Assembly (NCBI GenBank): GCA_910577015.1
Contig: CAJTKU010000012.1
Location: forward strand, 1 to 64,000
Origin: an uncultured Lachnospiraceae bacterium
GTDB lineage: Bacteria; Bacillota; Clostridia; Lachnospirales; Lachnospiraceae
Reading direction: 5' to 3'
DNA length: 64,000 nt
Both the position numbers and the translations under genes were made by a program. Each line of letters opens with the position of its first letter. Positions within the stretch are counted from its first letter, which is position 1. The notes under the pieces are model-generated. The model saw only the letters and a list, made by a program, of their open reading frames with translations. It was not told where the DNA came from and did not search any database. This document shows positions 1 to 8,640 of this stretch, in pieces.

Positions 1-480
1 ATTGATAATCCCAAACTATCCTTTGAACCCCAACCCCCAATAATCGGGAATTATCCTTTATTTCGCTACATTCACAATCCGACTTGACGGATAACTTTTA
101 ATTATCCATACTATTTAACACACTTCACATTTTCTATTACTATTCTATTATACAATATTCTACAAAAATCTCCCTTTTCTTTCCATAACAAAAGTGGCAC
201 TTTACTTATCTATTGTAAGCGCTGAACAGGGTTTCAAATATCAATTTGCCGGAACTGTCTTTAGTTTTTTCTGTTTCTGCTGTTTTTTTCATTATTTGCC
301 TTCTTTTCAGGTATGACATACCAAATAAAACAGCAAATTTCATCCTGTATTCCATGTCTTACCGTATGAAATTGTGATAGGAATATTGTATAAACCCATG
401 AAATCGTTTAGAAAATTTGACAAAGATTGTCTGCATACAGAATGCACACCTAATAGAAATTCCTAAAATAGATTAAATAA
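1..480. other. AT-rich stretch with no recognised gene
   Basis: No reading frame here has a ribosome binding site or resembles a known protein. The only visible structure is a small palindrome GGATAA-N7-TTATCC at 89-107, lying in the spacer of a weak promoter-like pair (TTGACG at 84-89 and CATACT at 107-112, plus strand). No plus-strand gene follows, so an RNA product is possible but unsupported. Confidence 0.4.
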
Positions 481-488
481 GGCATTTT

Positions 489-665
489 TTATGCCGTTTT
501 ATTTTCCAACTCTTCAATTCTTTATTCAAGCTAGTCTATCTTCTTTATTAATAATCCGATTGACCCTCGCTCAAGTTTACAGGCATTAATTTCATGCTGC
601 ATGGAATCTGAACGCTGCTCTATTTTATCAAAGCGGGCGTCTACTTTTTCAAATCTTTTATTCAT
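489..665 (-). pseudogene. Broken short coiled-coil protein
   Basis: A good Shine-Dalgarno (AGGAGG at about 672-677) precedes an ATG at 665. The frame encodes 44 residues beginning MNKRFEKVDARFDKIEQR, a heptad-like charged helix, then meets TAG at 531-533. Reading past it gives LE, a TAA at 522-524, and then RIEELENKTA before a final TAA at 489-491. The sequence after both stops still looks like coiled coil, so this is probably a decayed gene of the small 'MxxRFExVDxRFD' coiled-coil type often found near mobile DNA. It could instead be a genuine 44-residue peptide ending at 531. Function unknown. Confidence 0.4.
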
Positions 666-720
666 ACTTTTTTCCTCCTTTCCGTGTTTCTAATAATAGC
701 AGAAGTTATGAGATTTTTAA

Positions 721-760
721 GGGGGATATATACTGAAAACTTTTCTATAAATATCCCCCC
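721..760 (-). terminator. Hairpin after the small acidic protein gene
   Basis: GGGGGATAT at 721-729 pairs with ATATCCCCC at 751-759, giving a 9-bp stem with a roughly 21-base loop. It lies about 30 bases beyond the stop of the minus-strand gene ending at 788. The following T run on the minus strand is weak (TTAAAAATC), so termination is plausible but not certain. Confidence 0.45.
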
Positions 761-787
761 GCCGCTTTGTTTCCGAACACACACAAC

Positions 788-1051
788 TTACGCTTCCACA
801 ATCAAATACCTTCCGTCCCCAATCGGAAAGACTTCTGATGCTTCCAATATCTCCTCGGCATCCGCCCCTTCCGTATCGATGCCCTCTTCCTCAAAGTACT
901 CCATGACTTCCTCTACCGAGTCCACCACAACCGCCATGCATTCCTCCAGAAAGTCCTCCGCTTCCTCCGGGCTGGAGGCAACCTCCCTCGGAAACAGCTG
1001 TAACTGGTTTTTCAGAAAACAATGCAAAACAGCGTCATCGTATTCCTGCAT
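788..1051 (-). CDS. Small acidic conserved hypothetical protein
   Basis: An 87-residue protein with many Glu and Asp residues, preceded by a strong AGGAGG at 1058-1065. It begins MQEYDDAVLHCFLKNQLQLF and contains a PEEAEDFLEECM stretch and the C-terminal motif GDGRYLIVEA. There is no signal peptide or membrane segment, so it should be a soluble cytoplasmic protein. I recognise it only as a type of small conserved Firmicutes protein with no assigned function. It follows the HAD and maf genes on the same strand, with 43 bases between the HAD stop and its Shine-Dalgarno-side start, so co-transcription is possible. The reading frame is convincing; the function is unknown. Confidence 0.75.
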   Translation of the reverse strand: MQEYDDAVLHCFLKNQLQLFPREVASSPEEAEDFLEECMAVVVDSVEEVMEYFEEEGIDTEGADAEEILEASEVFPIGDGRYLIVEA

Positions 1052-1094
1052 ACAATACCCTCCTTTCTAAATTCCATAACATTACATGCACAAT

Positions 1095-1745
1095 TTACAG
1101 ATACGAAAGCAGCTGCAACGGATGCTCTATCACTGCATCCGCATGGTTTAGCAGCAATTCTTCTTTTTTCCGAAAGCCCCACAGCGCACCAATGGTGAAA
1201 GCCCCCGCACTTTTTCCTGTCTGCATGTCCGTTCCCGTATCCCCCAGATACAGGATATCCTCCGGAGTTAATCCGAATTTTTTCAGAATCAGGTATACCC
1301 CTTCGGGGCTTGGTTTTCTTGCAACTCCCGCTGTCTGTCCCTGCACGATATCAAACTCTTTTTCTCCGAAAACAGCTTTTATGACATCCTGCGTCCTGTC
1401 ATCCGGCTTGTTGGAAAGCACCGCCGTTTTTATGCCCCTGTCCTTTAAAGCCGCAAGCAGCTCTTTTATGCCCTCATAAGGAACCACCTGATACATACAG
1501 TATTTTTCAAATATTCTCCGGTACTCTGCAAAAGCTTCCTCAAATAAAACATGTTCCTTATCCCCGCCTGCTTCCAAGCATCTTTCAATCAAAACCGGGG
1601 CGCCGTCCCCCACAAAATATTTATACTGCTCTTCTGTGTAGGGTCCAAAGCCGAACTTTGCCATGGCCTTGTCTGCACTGACCTTGATGGACATCAGGGA
1701 ATCGGTCAGGGTTCCGTCCAAATCAAAAATAACCGCCTTTTTCAT
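1095..1745 (-). CDS. HAD-family phosphatase, phosphoglycolate phosphatase-like
   Basis: A 216-residue HAD hydrolase. Motif I is FDLDGTLTDS (Asp8 nucleophile, Asp10), motif II has Ser111 in VLSNK, motif III has Lys144 in ARKPSPEG, and motif IV is LGDTGTDM (Asp169, Asp173). The helical cap between motifs I and II (about residues 17-90) and the overall length fit the Gph/PgpP-like group, which hydrolyses small phosphate esters such as 2-phosphoglycolate; the real substrate cannot be read from sequence. The frame is open further upstream, but the start at 1745 is preferred because MKKAVIFDLDG is the family N-terminus and its ATG overlaps the maf stop as ATGA, implying translational coupling. Confidence 0.9.
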   Translation of the reverse strand: MKKAVIFDLDGTLTDSLMSIKVSADKAMAKFGFGPYTEEQYKYFVGDGAPVLIERCLEAGGDKEHVLFEEAFAEYRRIFEKYCMYQVVPYEGIKELLAALKDRGIKTAVLSNKPDDRTQDVIKAVFGEKEFDIVQGQTAGVARKPSPEGVYLILKKFGLTPEDILYLGDTGTDMQTGKSAGAFTIGALWGFRKKEELLLNHADAVIEHPLQLLSYL

Positions 1746-2326
1746 TTGCCAAAGCACTCCTTCATTTCCTGATACAGCCTGCCGATGGGAAGCCCCACCA
1801 CATTGTTGTAATCCCCACGGATTTCCTTGATGAAAGCGGCGCATCTGCCCTGAATGCCGTATGCCCCCGCCTTATCCATACAATCCTTTGTCGCCACATA
1901 ATTTTCTATTTCCGCCCTGTCCATGGGATAAAAAACCACCTCTGTCTTTTCAAAAAAGGTATGCGTCATATCCTTTCCTTCTTTCCGGTAACAGAATGTG
2001 ACCCCGGTATAAACCTCATGCACATTTCCCGACAAGGCAGACAACATTTCACATGCCTCTTTCTCATCCTTTGGTTTTCCCAGTATCTTTCCCTGAAAAG
2101 CTACGACGGTGTCCGCCCCAATTACAAGCAGTCCATCCCTGTCTTCCCACTCTTTCTGCCAGACATCCCCCGCCTTTTGCCCGGACAGTTCACATACCAC
2201 CGACGAGGGTTCGCTGCACTGTGCCTTTTCGTCACAAGCGCTGCAGCATATCTCAAATGTCAGCCCAATCTGTTCCATAAGCTCTTTTCGTCTGGGAGAA
2301 GCGCTTGCCAATACGATTTTATTCAT
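1742..2326 (-). CDS. maf: Maf-family nucleoside triphosphate pyrophosphatase
   Basis: A 194-residue Maf/HAM1-like protein that would hydrolyse non-canonical or excess dTTP/UTP to monophosphate plus pyrophosphate in the cytoplasm. The N-terminal motif LASASPRRKEL (residues 6-16), the GADTVV motif with the catalytic-base Asp72, ILGKPKDEKEA, and KAGAYGIQG near residue 152 are all present. ADTVV places it in the dTTP/UTP-type (YhdE) branch. The frame extends upstream, but MNKIVLASASPRR is the typical start; its ATG at 2326 overlaps the ppk stop by 8 bases. The gene ends in an ATGA overlap with the HAD gene. It is part of a ppx-ppk-maf-HAD run. Confidence 0.93.
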   Translation of the reverse strand: MNKIVLASASPRRKELMEQIGLTFEICCSACDEKAQCSEPSSVVCELSGQKAGDVWQKEWEDRDGLLVIGADTVVAFQGKILGKPKDEKEACEMLSALSGNVHEVYTGVTFCYRKEGKDMTHTFFEKTEVVFYPMDRAEIENYVATKDCMDKAGAYGIQGRCAAFIKEIRGDYNNVVGLPIGRLYQEMKECFGK

Positions 2327-4448
2327 GATGTGTTTCCGGAATGAATACCCTTGCATTGCCCGTTTCATTTACCTTTACTGCAAACTTCCTTGCTTCTTTG
2401 CAGAAAGCGGCCTGGGAGTCAAAGGATTCTTTTCCCCTCCTGTCTACTTTTTCATAACTGCCGTCCGGCTTGAGCAGATGCGCCTTCACGGTATCCCGAA
2501 GCTGGCTGTGCAGGATATGAAGGATTTCTTCTTTCAGTTCCTCCTTCTCCACGGGGAACAAAATCTCCACGCGCCGTTCCAGGTTTCTGGGCATCCAGTC
2601 TGCACTGGCGCAGTATATTTCCGGGCTTCCGCCGTTTGCAAAATAGAAAATCCTGCTGTGCTCCAGAAAATTGCCCACAATGGAGCGCACGGTGATATGT
2701 TCGCTGACGCCGGGGATTCCTACCTTCAGACAGCAGATTCCCCTGATGATTAACTCTATCGTTACCCCTGCCGCACTTGCCTCGTAAAGCGCTTCGATTA
2801 TATCCGCGTCACACAGGGAATTCATTTTTGCGATAATATGCGCCGCCTTTCCCGAAAGCGCCGCTTCCTTTTCCCTGTTAATCAGGTACAAAAACTTATC
2901 CTTCAGCCAAAGAGGCGCAAGCGACAGCTTATTCCAGTGCAGCGGCTCCGAATACCCTGACAGCATATTGAACACTGCCGTAGCATCCTCCCCGATTTCT
3001 TCCGAGCAGGTAAGAAGCCCTATATCCGTATAAAGCTTTGCCGTGGCGTCGTTGTAATTGCCGGTGCCCAGATGCACATACCTCCTGATGCCGTCCTCTT
3101 CCCTTCTGACTACCAGCGTAATCTTGCTGTGCGTCTTTAATCCCACCAGCCCGTAAATCACATGGCAGCCTGCTTTTTCCAGCATTCTTGCCCATACAAT
3201 ATTATTTTCTTCGTCAAACCTAGCCTTTAATTCCACCAGCACCGAAACCTGCTTGCCGTTTTCCGCCGCCTGCGCCAGGGCCGCTATAATCGGTGAATTG
3301 CCGCTTACGCGGTACAGCGTCTGTTTGATTGCAAGCACATTTTTATCCCTTGCCGCCTGCCTGATAAAATCCACTACCGGCGTAAACGTCTGGTACGGAT
3401 GGTGCAGCAGGATATCCCCGTTTCGGATGGACGCAAAGATATCTTCCCCGGCAGAAAGCTCCGGCACCGGCTGGGGAACATACTTTTCCGCTTTTAAGTC
3501 GTCAAAGCCTTCCAGCGCATACATTTTCATCAGAAATGTCAAATCCAGCGGCCCGTCAATGGTATAGACGCTCTCCTGCCCGATATCCAGTTCCCTTTTC
3601 AGGATGCGCAGAAGTCTCTTGTCTATGCCCGCTTCCACCTCCAGACGGATGGCCTCCCCCCACTGTCTCTTCTTCAACTGCTTTTCAATCTCTTTCAGCA
3701 AATCCGCCGCTTCATCCTCGTCAATCGTCAGGTCGGCATTGCGCATGATGCGGAACGGATGGATGCAGACAACGTCATAATTCAAAAACAGTTTGTCTAT
3801 GTTCCGCTCTATAATCTCTTCCAACAGGATAACCTTCCTGACTTCCTTTTCCGTCGGTATCTCCACAATCCGGGGCAGTACGCTTGGCACCTGCACCGTG
3901 GCAAATTCCAGTTCCCTTCCGCCCTCCTTTTTCTTCATCAGCGCCCCGAGGTTTAAGGAGCGGTTCCTGATAAGCGGGAAGGGCCTGGAGGAATCCACCG
4001 CCATGGGCGTAAGCACGGGATAAATATTGTCCGCAAAATATTTGTCCAGATAAGCGCCTTCCTTTTCCGTCAGAAGTTCATGCTTCTTTATGACATGAAG
4101 GCCGTGTGTTTCCAACTGGGGAAGCAGGGAACGGTTATAGGTGGAATACTGCAAATCCACCAGACCGTGAATCTGTAAATCAAGCCCTGCAAGCTGCTCT
4201 TCGGGCGTCATGCCTGCAATGTCTTTTTTATCATATCCGGCGTTCACCATATCCTTAAGCGAGGCAACCCTTACCATAAAAAATTCGTCCAGATTGGAAG
4301 CCGTAATACTCAGAAACTTTAAGCGTTCAAACAAAGGAATATGCTTATCCCTGGCCTCCGACAATACCCTGTAATTAAACAATACCCAGCTCATTTCCCG
4401 ATTGGAATAATATTCGGGATTCCTAAACTCCTTTTTTTTCTCTCCCAT
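2319..4448 (-). CDS. ppk1: Polyphosphate kinase 1
   Basis: A 709-residue PPK1, near the usual family length. It makes long-chain polyphosphate reversibly from ATP. The N domain begins EYYSNREMSWVLFNYRVL, followed by the head domain and two phospholipase D-like catalytic domains. Histidines matching the autophosphorylated pair of the E. coli enzyme are His440 in LKTHSK and His597 in LEHSRIF; VHLGTGNYND lies between them. An alternative ATG 18 bases upstream has no Shine-Dalgarno, while GGAAAGGAAG sits correctly before the ATG at 4448. The gene lies 41 bases after the ppx-like gene, so polyphosphate synthesis and hydrolysis are probably in one transcript. Known chemistry, high certainty. Confidence 0.96.
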   Translation of the reverse strand: MGEKKKEFRNPEYYSNREMSWVLFNYRVLSEARDKHIPLFERLKFLSITASNLDEFFMVRVASLKDMVNAGYDKKDIAGMTPEEQLAGLDLQIHGLVDLQYSTYNRSLLPQLETHGLHVIKKHELLTEKEGAYLDKYFADNIYPVLTPMAVDSSRPFPLIRNRSLNLGALMKKKEGGRELEFATVQVPSVLPRIVEIPTEKEVRKVILLEEIIERNIDKLFLNYDVVCIHPFRIMRNADLTIDEDEAADLLKEIEKQLKKRQWGEAIRLEVEAGIDKRLLRILKRELDIGQESVYTIDGPLDLTFLMKMYALEGFDDLKAEKYVPQPVPELSAGEDIFASIRNGDILLHHPYQTFTPVVDFIRQAARDKNVLAIKQTLYRVSGNSPIIAALAQAAENGKQVSVLVELKARFDEENNIVWARMLEKAGCHVIYGLVGLKTHSKITLVVRREEDGIRRYVHLGTGNYNDATAKLYTDIGLLTCSEEIGEDATAVFNMLSGYSEPLHWNKLSLAPLWLKDKFLYLINREKEAALSGKAAHIIAKMNSLCDADIIEALYEASAAGVTIELIIRGICCLKVGIPGVSEHITVRSIVGNFLEHSRIFYFANGGSPEIYCASADWMPRNLERRVEILFPVEKEELKEEILHILHSQLRDTVKAHLLKPDGSYEKVDRRGKESFDSQAAFCKEARKFAVKVNETGNARVFIPETHHE

Positions 4449-4489
4449 GTTCTTCCTTTCCGGCATAAAGCCTGATTTCCCGCAAAAAT

Positions 4490-6031
4490 TTACGGGCGGT
4501 TCCTTTTCTGGATGATGACGGGACGTACATTGAATACTTCCTCAAAGAACTGCGCCCTGTCTTCAAACAGACCCTTCTCCAGCGTGATATCCGTCTTATT
4601 GTCCACCGTGAGTATCAGTTCCCTGTCTTTCACGGCAGCCTTTACATCCTTAAACTTCTGCTTATGGCTCCTGTCAAGGCCGTTGGCAATCCGCAGGATG
4701 GCAGTCAGCTTTGCCACCGTCAGATAAGCCTGCCTATCCAACGAAAGAGCGCTGTTTATGCCCTCATGGTAATCAAATTCTTCATGGTTGAACTTCACCA
4801 CATTAGCAATGATTTCACGCTCTATATGGGAAATGCCGATTATCTCCGTCGCCATGATAATCTGGTAGGAGCACTCCCCAAGGTTTACAAGGCTGATATA
4901 TTTGCCGCAGTCGTGTAAGATGGCGGCAAGCCTGAGGTAAAGCTTTTCCCTTTTCCCGAGCCCGTGCAGCTTTTTCGTGCTGTCAAAAATAGTCATGGTA
5001 AGGCTTTCCAGCGTTTCCGCCCGTTTCCTGCTGCCCATATAGCGTTTGCTGATGTTCAGGGCGCAGTCCAGGATATCCTTTTCAAAATCATGTTCGCTGA
5101 TTTCCATGTTCTGCTGCTGTGCATATTCATAAGCAATACCGTCGCACAAGGTAACGCCGGGAGCCCAGATAAGTCCTGCCCCTGTCATGGCAAGAATCCT
5201 GTCGAGCAGCACAGCCGATATAAACATCAGGCTGGCATTTTCTTCGGAGATGCCGAAATGCAGGGCAATCTCGCCCCGGCTTTTCGTCCTCAGATAATCC
5301 ATGAACTTACCGTACTGTTCGGCATTGGCATAACCGGCCTGCTCCCTGTTTTCCCTTTTTTCCTTGACCCATACGGAAAGATAGTCGTCCACCAGTATGA
5401 CATTCCGGATTTCCTTGTCCTTTAAGTACAGCTTGTGCAGTACGGAAAGCTGTGCGTCGTCAATTTCGCTGAGCAACTCTTCAATCTGGGAATGCTTTGC
5501 ATTGATTCTTCCCAGCCGCTCATGCAGGCGCAAAACGCCCAGCCGCAGGTTCTGGGTGGTAATCAGCGTTCCTTTTTCAAACAAAGAAACCTGAATGCTG
5601 CCGCCTCCGATATCCACAATCACCGTTCCTTTTTCCAGTATCCTGTCAAATTCCTCCCCCTTGGAGGCTATGGACTTGTAATCCAAAAAGCGCTGTTCCG
5701 AATTGCTCAGTACATTTATGGTAATCCCCGTCCTCTGGGCAATCTGGTCCAGTACAATACTGGTATTTTCCATTTCCCTGATGGCGCTCGTGCCATACGC
5801 CTTATAGGCGTCTACCTTATATGACTTCATAATGTCGGCATATTCCCTCAGTATCCGGCACAACTCATCCACTTTTTCATAGCTGAGTTTCCCCGTTGCA
5901 TAGGTATCCGTCCCCAGTTCAATTTTGTGCCTGATGTGGTCTACTTCCCGCATCTTGTTTTTGCCTGAAAATTCCATTATTTTCATGGACAGTTCGTAGG
6001 AACCGACGTCTATTGCTGCAAATGTTTTCAA
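4490..6031 (-). CDS. ppx: Ppx/GppA-family phosphatase with HD domain
   Basis: A 513-residue exopolyphosphatase/guanosine pentaphosphate phosphatase-type protein. The actin-like ATPase fold shows AAIDVGSYELSMKI near the N-terminus, YGTSAIRE around 79-86 and VDIGGGSIQVSLF at 139-151. The C-terminal half is HD-like, with LRLAAILHDCGKY containing His373-Asp374. Substrates may be polyphosphate or (p)ppGpp; sequence alone does not decide. The start is taken as TTG at 6031, placed 7 bases after a perfect AGGAGG (6037-6042); the open frame upstream has no family similarity. It stands 16 bases after the DUF815 ATPase gene and 41 bases before ppk1. Confidence 0.9.
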   Translation of the reverse strand: MKTFAAIDVGSYELSMKIMEFSGKNKMREVDHIRHKIELGTDTYATGKLSYEKVDELCRILREYADIMKSYKVDAYKAYGTSAIREMENTSIVLDQIAQRTGITINVLSNSEQRFLDYKSIASKGEEFDRILEKGTVIVDIGGGSIQVSLFEKGTLITTQNLRLGVLRLHERLGRINAKHSQIEELLSEIDDAQLSVLHKLYLKDKEIRNVILVDDYLSVWVKEKRENREQAGYANAEQYGKFMDYLRTKSRGEIALHFGISEENASLMFISAVLLDRILAMTGAGLIWAPGVTLCDGIAYEYAQQQNMEISEHDFEKDILDCALNISKRYMGSRKRAETLESLTMTIFDSTKKLHGLGKREKLYLRLAAILHDCGKYISLVNLGECSYQIIMATEIIGISHIEREIIANVVKFNHEEFDYHEGINSALSLDRQAYLTVAKLTAILRIANGLDRSHKQKFKDVKAAVKDRELILTVDNKTDITLEKGLFEDRAQFFEEVFNVRPVIIQKRNRP

Positions 6032-6047
6032 ACCCGCACCTCCTGTA

Positions 6048-7334
6048 TTAACGGCTAAGCAGATAATCGATAAACTGCTGGGCGCACCTTCCCGAAAGCC
6101 CGCCGTGATACAATTCCCATTTGTTGGCTTCCGCAAGCAGCCCGCTTTCCTCCATCGTAACACCGTGACGCTTTGCCAGCGTTTTTACTATCTCTTCAAA
6201 CTGCTTCTTATCCGGCGCGCCAAAATAAATGGTAACGCCAAACCGGGAGACCAGCGACAGTTTTTCCGCCACGGTATCTCCTTTGTGCAAATCGTCCTCC
6301 CGCTCTTCCTTGTCGCTGAACTTTTCACGGACCAGATGCCTTCTGTTGGAAGTCGCATAAATCAGCACATTGTCGGGCTTCTTCTCCAATCCGCCCTCGA
6401 TGACCGCTTTTAAATATTTATATTCAATCTCAAACTCTTCAAAACTCAAATCATCCATGTATATGATAAATTTGTAATTCCGGTTTTTAATCTGTGCGAT
6501 GACATCATTCAAATCAATAAACTGATGCTTGTATATTTCGATAATACGCAGGCCCCTGTCATAATATTCATTGGCTATGCCTTTGATGCTGGAGGATTTG
6601 CCCGTACCCGCGTCCCCGAAGAGCAGGCAGTTGTTCGCCTTTTTTCCGCTTACAAAGGCTTCCGTATTGTCCACCAGTTTCTGCTTTGCTATCTCATATC
6701 CCACAAGGTCCGACAGCTTCACATGCGCTATATTTAATATCGGCTCGATACATGCCCCGTCTTCCTTGTGCACCACTCGAAAAGACTTATGGAGTCCGAA
6801 TTTCCCCACGCCGTAATCCTTATAAAATTCCGTCAGCGTCGCTTTCATCTCTTCAGGCGTGTGGTCTTTCTGGAAGCGCGCCGCCAGCTCACAGATGCGG
6901 GCGCAGATACGCGTATTGTATACCTTGCTCTCCTCGCTGCTTGTCCGATAATCCAAAAGCATGGCATATTCCGGCACCGCAAGCATTTCCATAACCGGAT
7001 GAAAATCAAAATCATAAAACTCTTTGAAAATCACAATGTCGTGCAGGGCCGCCTGATTGATGGTGCCCTCCACTTCTCCCCTGATTTCACAGGCCTTGCT
7101 GTAGCTGTTTTCATTGTTCACCAGCAGATTGGCAAGATAACAGTGCCAGAGATTGCCATAAAAACCATAGGTGCCAGCCATGTCAATCAGCCTGTGGATG
7201 CAGTCATAAAACAACACCCGCATCTCGCTCCTGCTGCTTTCCCCATCATTAAAATGCTCCATGAGAAATGCCATGTCGTACAACAGTTTCCCGTCTTCAA
7301 AATTGTTATATACAATCAGTTCCCGTTCCCTCAT
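6048..7334 (-). CDS. DUF815-family AAA ATPase
   Basis: A 428-residue cytoplasmic ATPase. Residues 1-200 are helical and not recognised. The C-terminal half carries Walker A GDAGTGKSS at 240-248, Walker B FIIYMDDLSFEE at 289-300, a sensor-like YATSNRRHLV near 326-335 and a second arginine-rich patch KFSDKEERE. This matches the DUF815 group of AAA proteins (short ATPase plus lid), whose cellular role is not established. It lies between pheA (24 bases upstream) and the Ppx-HD gene (16 bases downstream) on the same strand, so a link to polyphosphate or stringent-response metabolism is possible, but that is inference from neighbourhood only. Confidence 0.85.
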   Translation of the reverse strand: MRERELIVYNNFEDGKLLYDMAFLMEHFNDGESSRSEMRVLFYDCIHRLIDMAGTYGFYGNLWHCYLANLLVNNENSYSKACEIRGEVEGTINQAALHDIVIFKEFYDFDFHPVMEMLAVPEYAMLLDYRTSSEESKVYNTRICARICELAARFQKDHTPEEMKATLTEFYKDYGVGKFGLHKSFRVVHKEDGACIEPILNIAHVKLSDLVGYEIAKQKLVDNTEAFVSGKKANNCLLFGDAGTGKSSSIKGIANEYYDRGLRIIEIYKHQFIDLNDVIAQIKNRNYKFIIYMDDLSFEEFEIEYKYLKAVIEGGLEKKPDNVLIYATSNRRHLVREKFSDKEEREDDLHKGDTVAEKLSLVSRFGVTIYFGAPDKKQFEEIVKTLAKRHGVTMEESGLLAEANKWELYHGGLSGRCAQQFIDYLLSR

Positions 7335-7357
7335 GCCTTCCGCCTTCCTTTATCCTC

Positions 7358-8482
7358 TCAATAGTTGCCCAGTATCTTCATGCCCCGGGCTTCATCCCGC
7401 AGTCCCCTGAGCGCATTTTTGACGGCGCTGTCCGAAAGATTGCCCTCAAAATCCACAAAAAAACGGTATTCCCAGTTTCTGTCCTCTATGGGACGGCTCT
7501 CTATTTTCGTCATGTTTAAGTTGTTGTATATAAAATGGGAGAGCATATGGTAAAGGGAACCGCTCTTATGCGGCACTTCAAAACAGATGCTGATTTTGGA
7601 AGCGTCCTTTTTAAATATTTTCTGGTTGGTGACTATGATAAAACGCGTGGAGTTGGTGTCGGACTGGTTAATTCCCTTCTCCAGAACCTCCAGGCCGTAA
7701 ATCCCCGCCGCATGCTCCCCGGCAATGGCGGCCTGACAGGCATCCTTTTCCTCCGCTACCTTCTTTGCCGCAAAAGCATTGTTTTTCATGCTGATTTGCT
7801 GCCAGTCGTAATTTTGCAGGTAACGGGCGCACTGCATCAGGGACTGGGGGTGGGAATACACCCTCTTGATATCTTCCTTCCTGCTCCCCGGCGCTGCCAG
7901 AAGGCAATGCTCAATCCTGATAATCTGTTCCCCCACAATATAATTTTCAAATTCCACCAGCAGGTCATAGATTTCACTGACAATGCCTGCCGTGGAGTTC
8001 TCTATGGGAAGCACCGCATAATCGGCGCTGCCTTCCTCAATGGCGCTCATGGCGTCCTTAAAGGTTTCCACATGGAAATTACTGATATCCTTTCCGAAAA
8101 AGCTGTGCATGGCAGCCTGGGAGTAAGAGCCCTCGCTTCCCTGATACACGACCCTTGCTTTTTTCGTTTCCAGCCCGTCGACGCCGATAAACGGCAGTTT
8201 TCCCATCACGCCGCTTTCGGCAAGCATACCGTACTGCATCTTACGGCTCACGGACATAATCTGCTCAAACAACTCCTCCACGCCGCGGCTGTTAAAACTG
8301 CCGTGCGCCAAAGACCTTACCTTCTCCAGCTTTTCCGTTTCCCGCTGTCTGTCAAACACCTTTTTGCCGGTCTCTATTTTGTACTGCGCAACGCTCTTGC
8401 AGACTTCCATCCTCTGTTCATACAAGCTTACGATTTGCGCGTCTATTTCGTCAATTTCTTCCCGCAGCCTTCCCAAGTCCAT
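7358..8482 (-). CDS. pheA: Bifunctional chorismate mutase/prephenate dehydratase
   Basis: A 374-residue P-protein converting chorismate via prephenate to phenylpyruvate for phenylalanine synthesis. Residues 1-90 form the AroQ chorismate mutase helices (LREEIDEIDAQIVSLYEQR). The dehydratase domain follows from about residue 108, with YQGSEGSYSQAA, PIENSTAGIVSEIYDLL and the NSTRFIIV catalytic motif. The ACT regulatory domain (about 297-370) has KSGSLYHML and the ESRP motif KIESRPI typical of phenylalanine feedback control. The frame is open for 23 residues further upstream, but the ATG at 8482 has GAGGAG before it and gives the normal domain start. First gene of the minus-strand run to about 788; a divergent DUF5050 gene lies upstream. 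Confidence 0.95.
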   Translation of the reverse strand: MDLGRLREEIDEIDAQIVSLYEQRMEVCKSVAQYKIETGKKVFDRQRETEKLEKVRSLAHGSFNSRGVEELFEQIMSVSRKMQYGMLAESGVMGKLPFIGVDGLETKKARVVYQGSEGSYSQAAMHSFFGKDISNFHVETFKDAMSAIEEGSADYAVLPIENSTAGIVSEIYDLLVEFENYIVGEQIIRIEHCLLAAPGSRKEDIKRVYSHPQSLMQCARYLQNYDWQQISMKNNAFAAKKVAEEKDACQAAIAGEHAAGIYGLEVLEKGINQSDTNSTRFIIVTNQKIFKKDASKISICFEVPHKSGSLYHMLSHFIYNNLNMTKIESRPIEDRNWEYRFFVDFEGNLSDSAVKNALRGLRDEARGMKILGNY

Positions 8483-8522
8483 CCTTTTTTTCTCCTCTGC
8501 ACAGGCTATTATTTTACATTTT

Positions 8523-8551
8523 ATCTTATACCAAATGGCTCTTGATAGCAA
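8523..8551 (-). promoter_or_regulatory. Putative pheA promoter
   Basis: On the minus strand, TTGCTA (8546-8551) is followed after 17 bases by TAAGAT (8523-8528), about 40 bases before the pheA start. Its -35 box overlaps the -35 of the divergent plus-strand promoter. Confidence 0.45.
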
Positions 8552-8570
8552 GTAAAATAGCGACTATAAT
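8542..8570 (+). promoter_or_regulatory. Putative promoter of the DUF5050 gene
   Basis: TTGATA (8542-8547), 17-base spacer, TATAAT (8565-8570), about 70 bases before the start at 8641. Both boxes are close to the sigma-A consensus. Confidence 0.6.
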
Positions 8571-8640
8571 ATATAATAATATTACAGTTCAGCCAGCCGA
8601 TGCGGGCTGCGCTCTATAAAACATACAGAAAGGGTTTCCC

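Noticed and set aside
7535..8545. 336-codon plus-strand frame opposite pheA
   Set aside because: Antisense shadow of a clear pheA gene.
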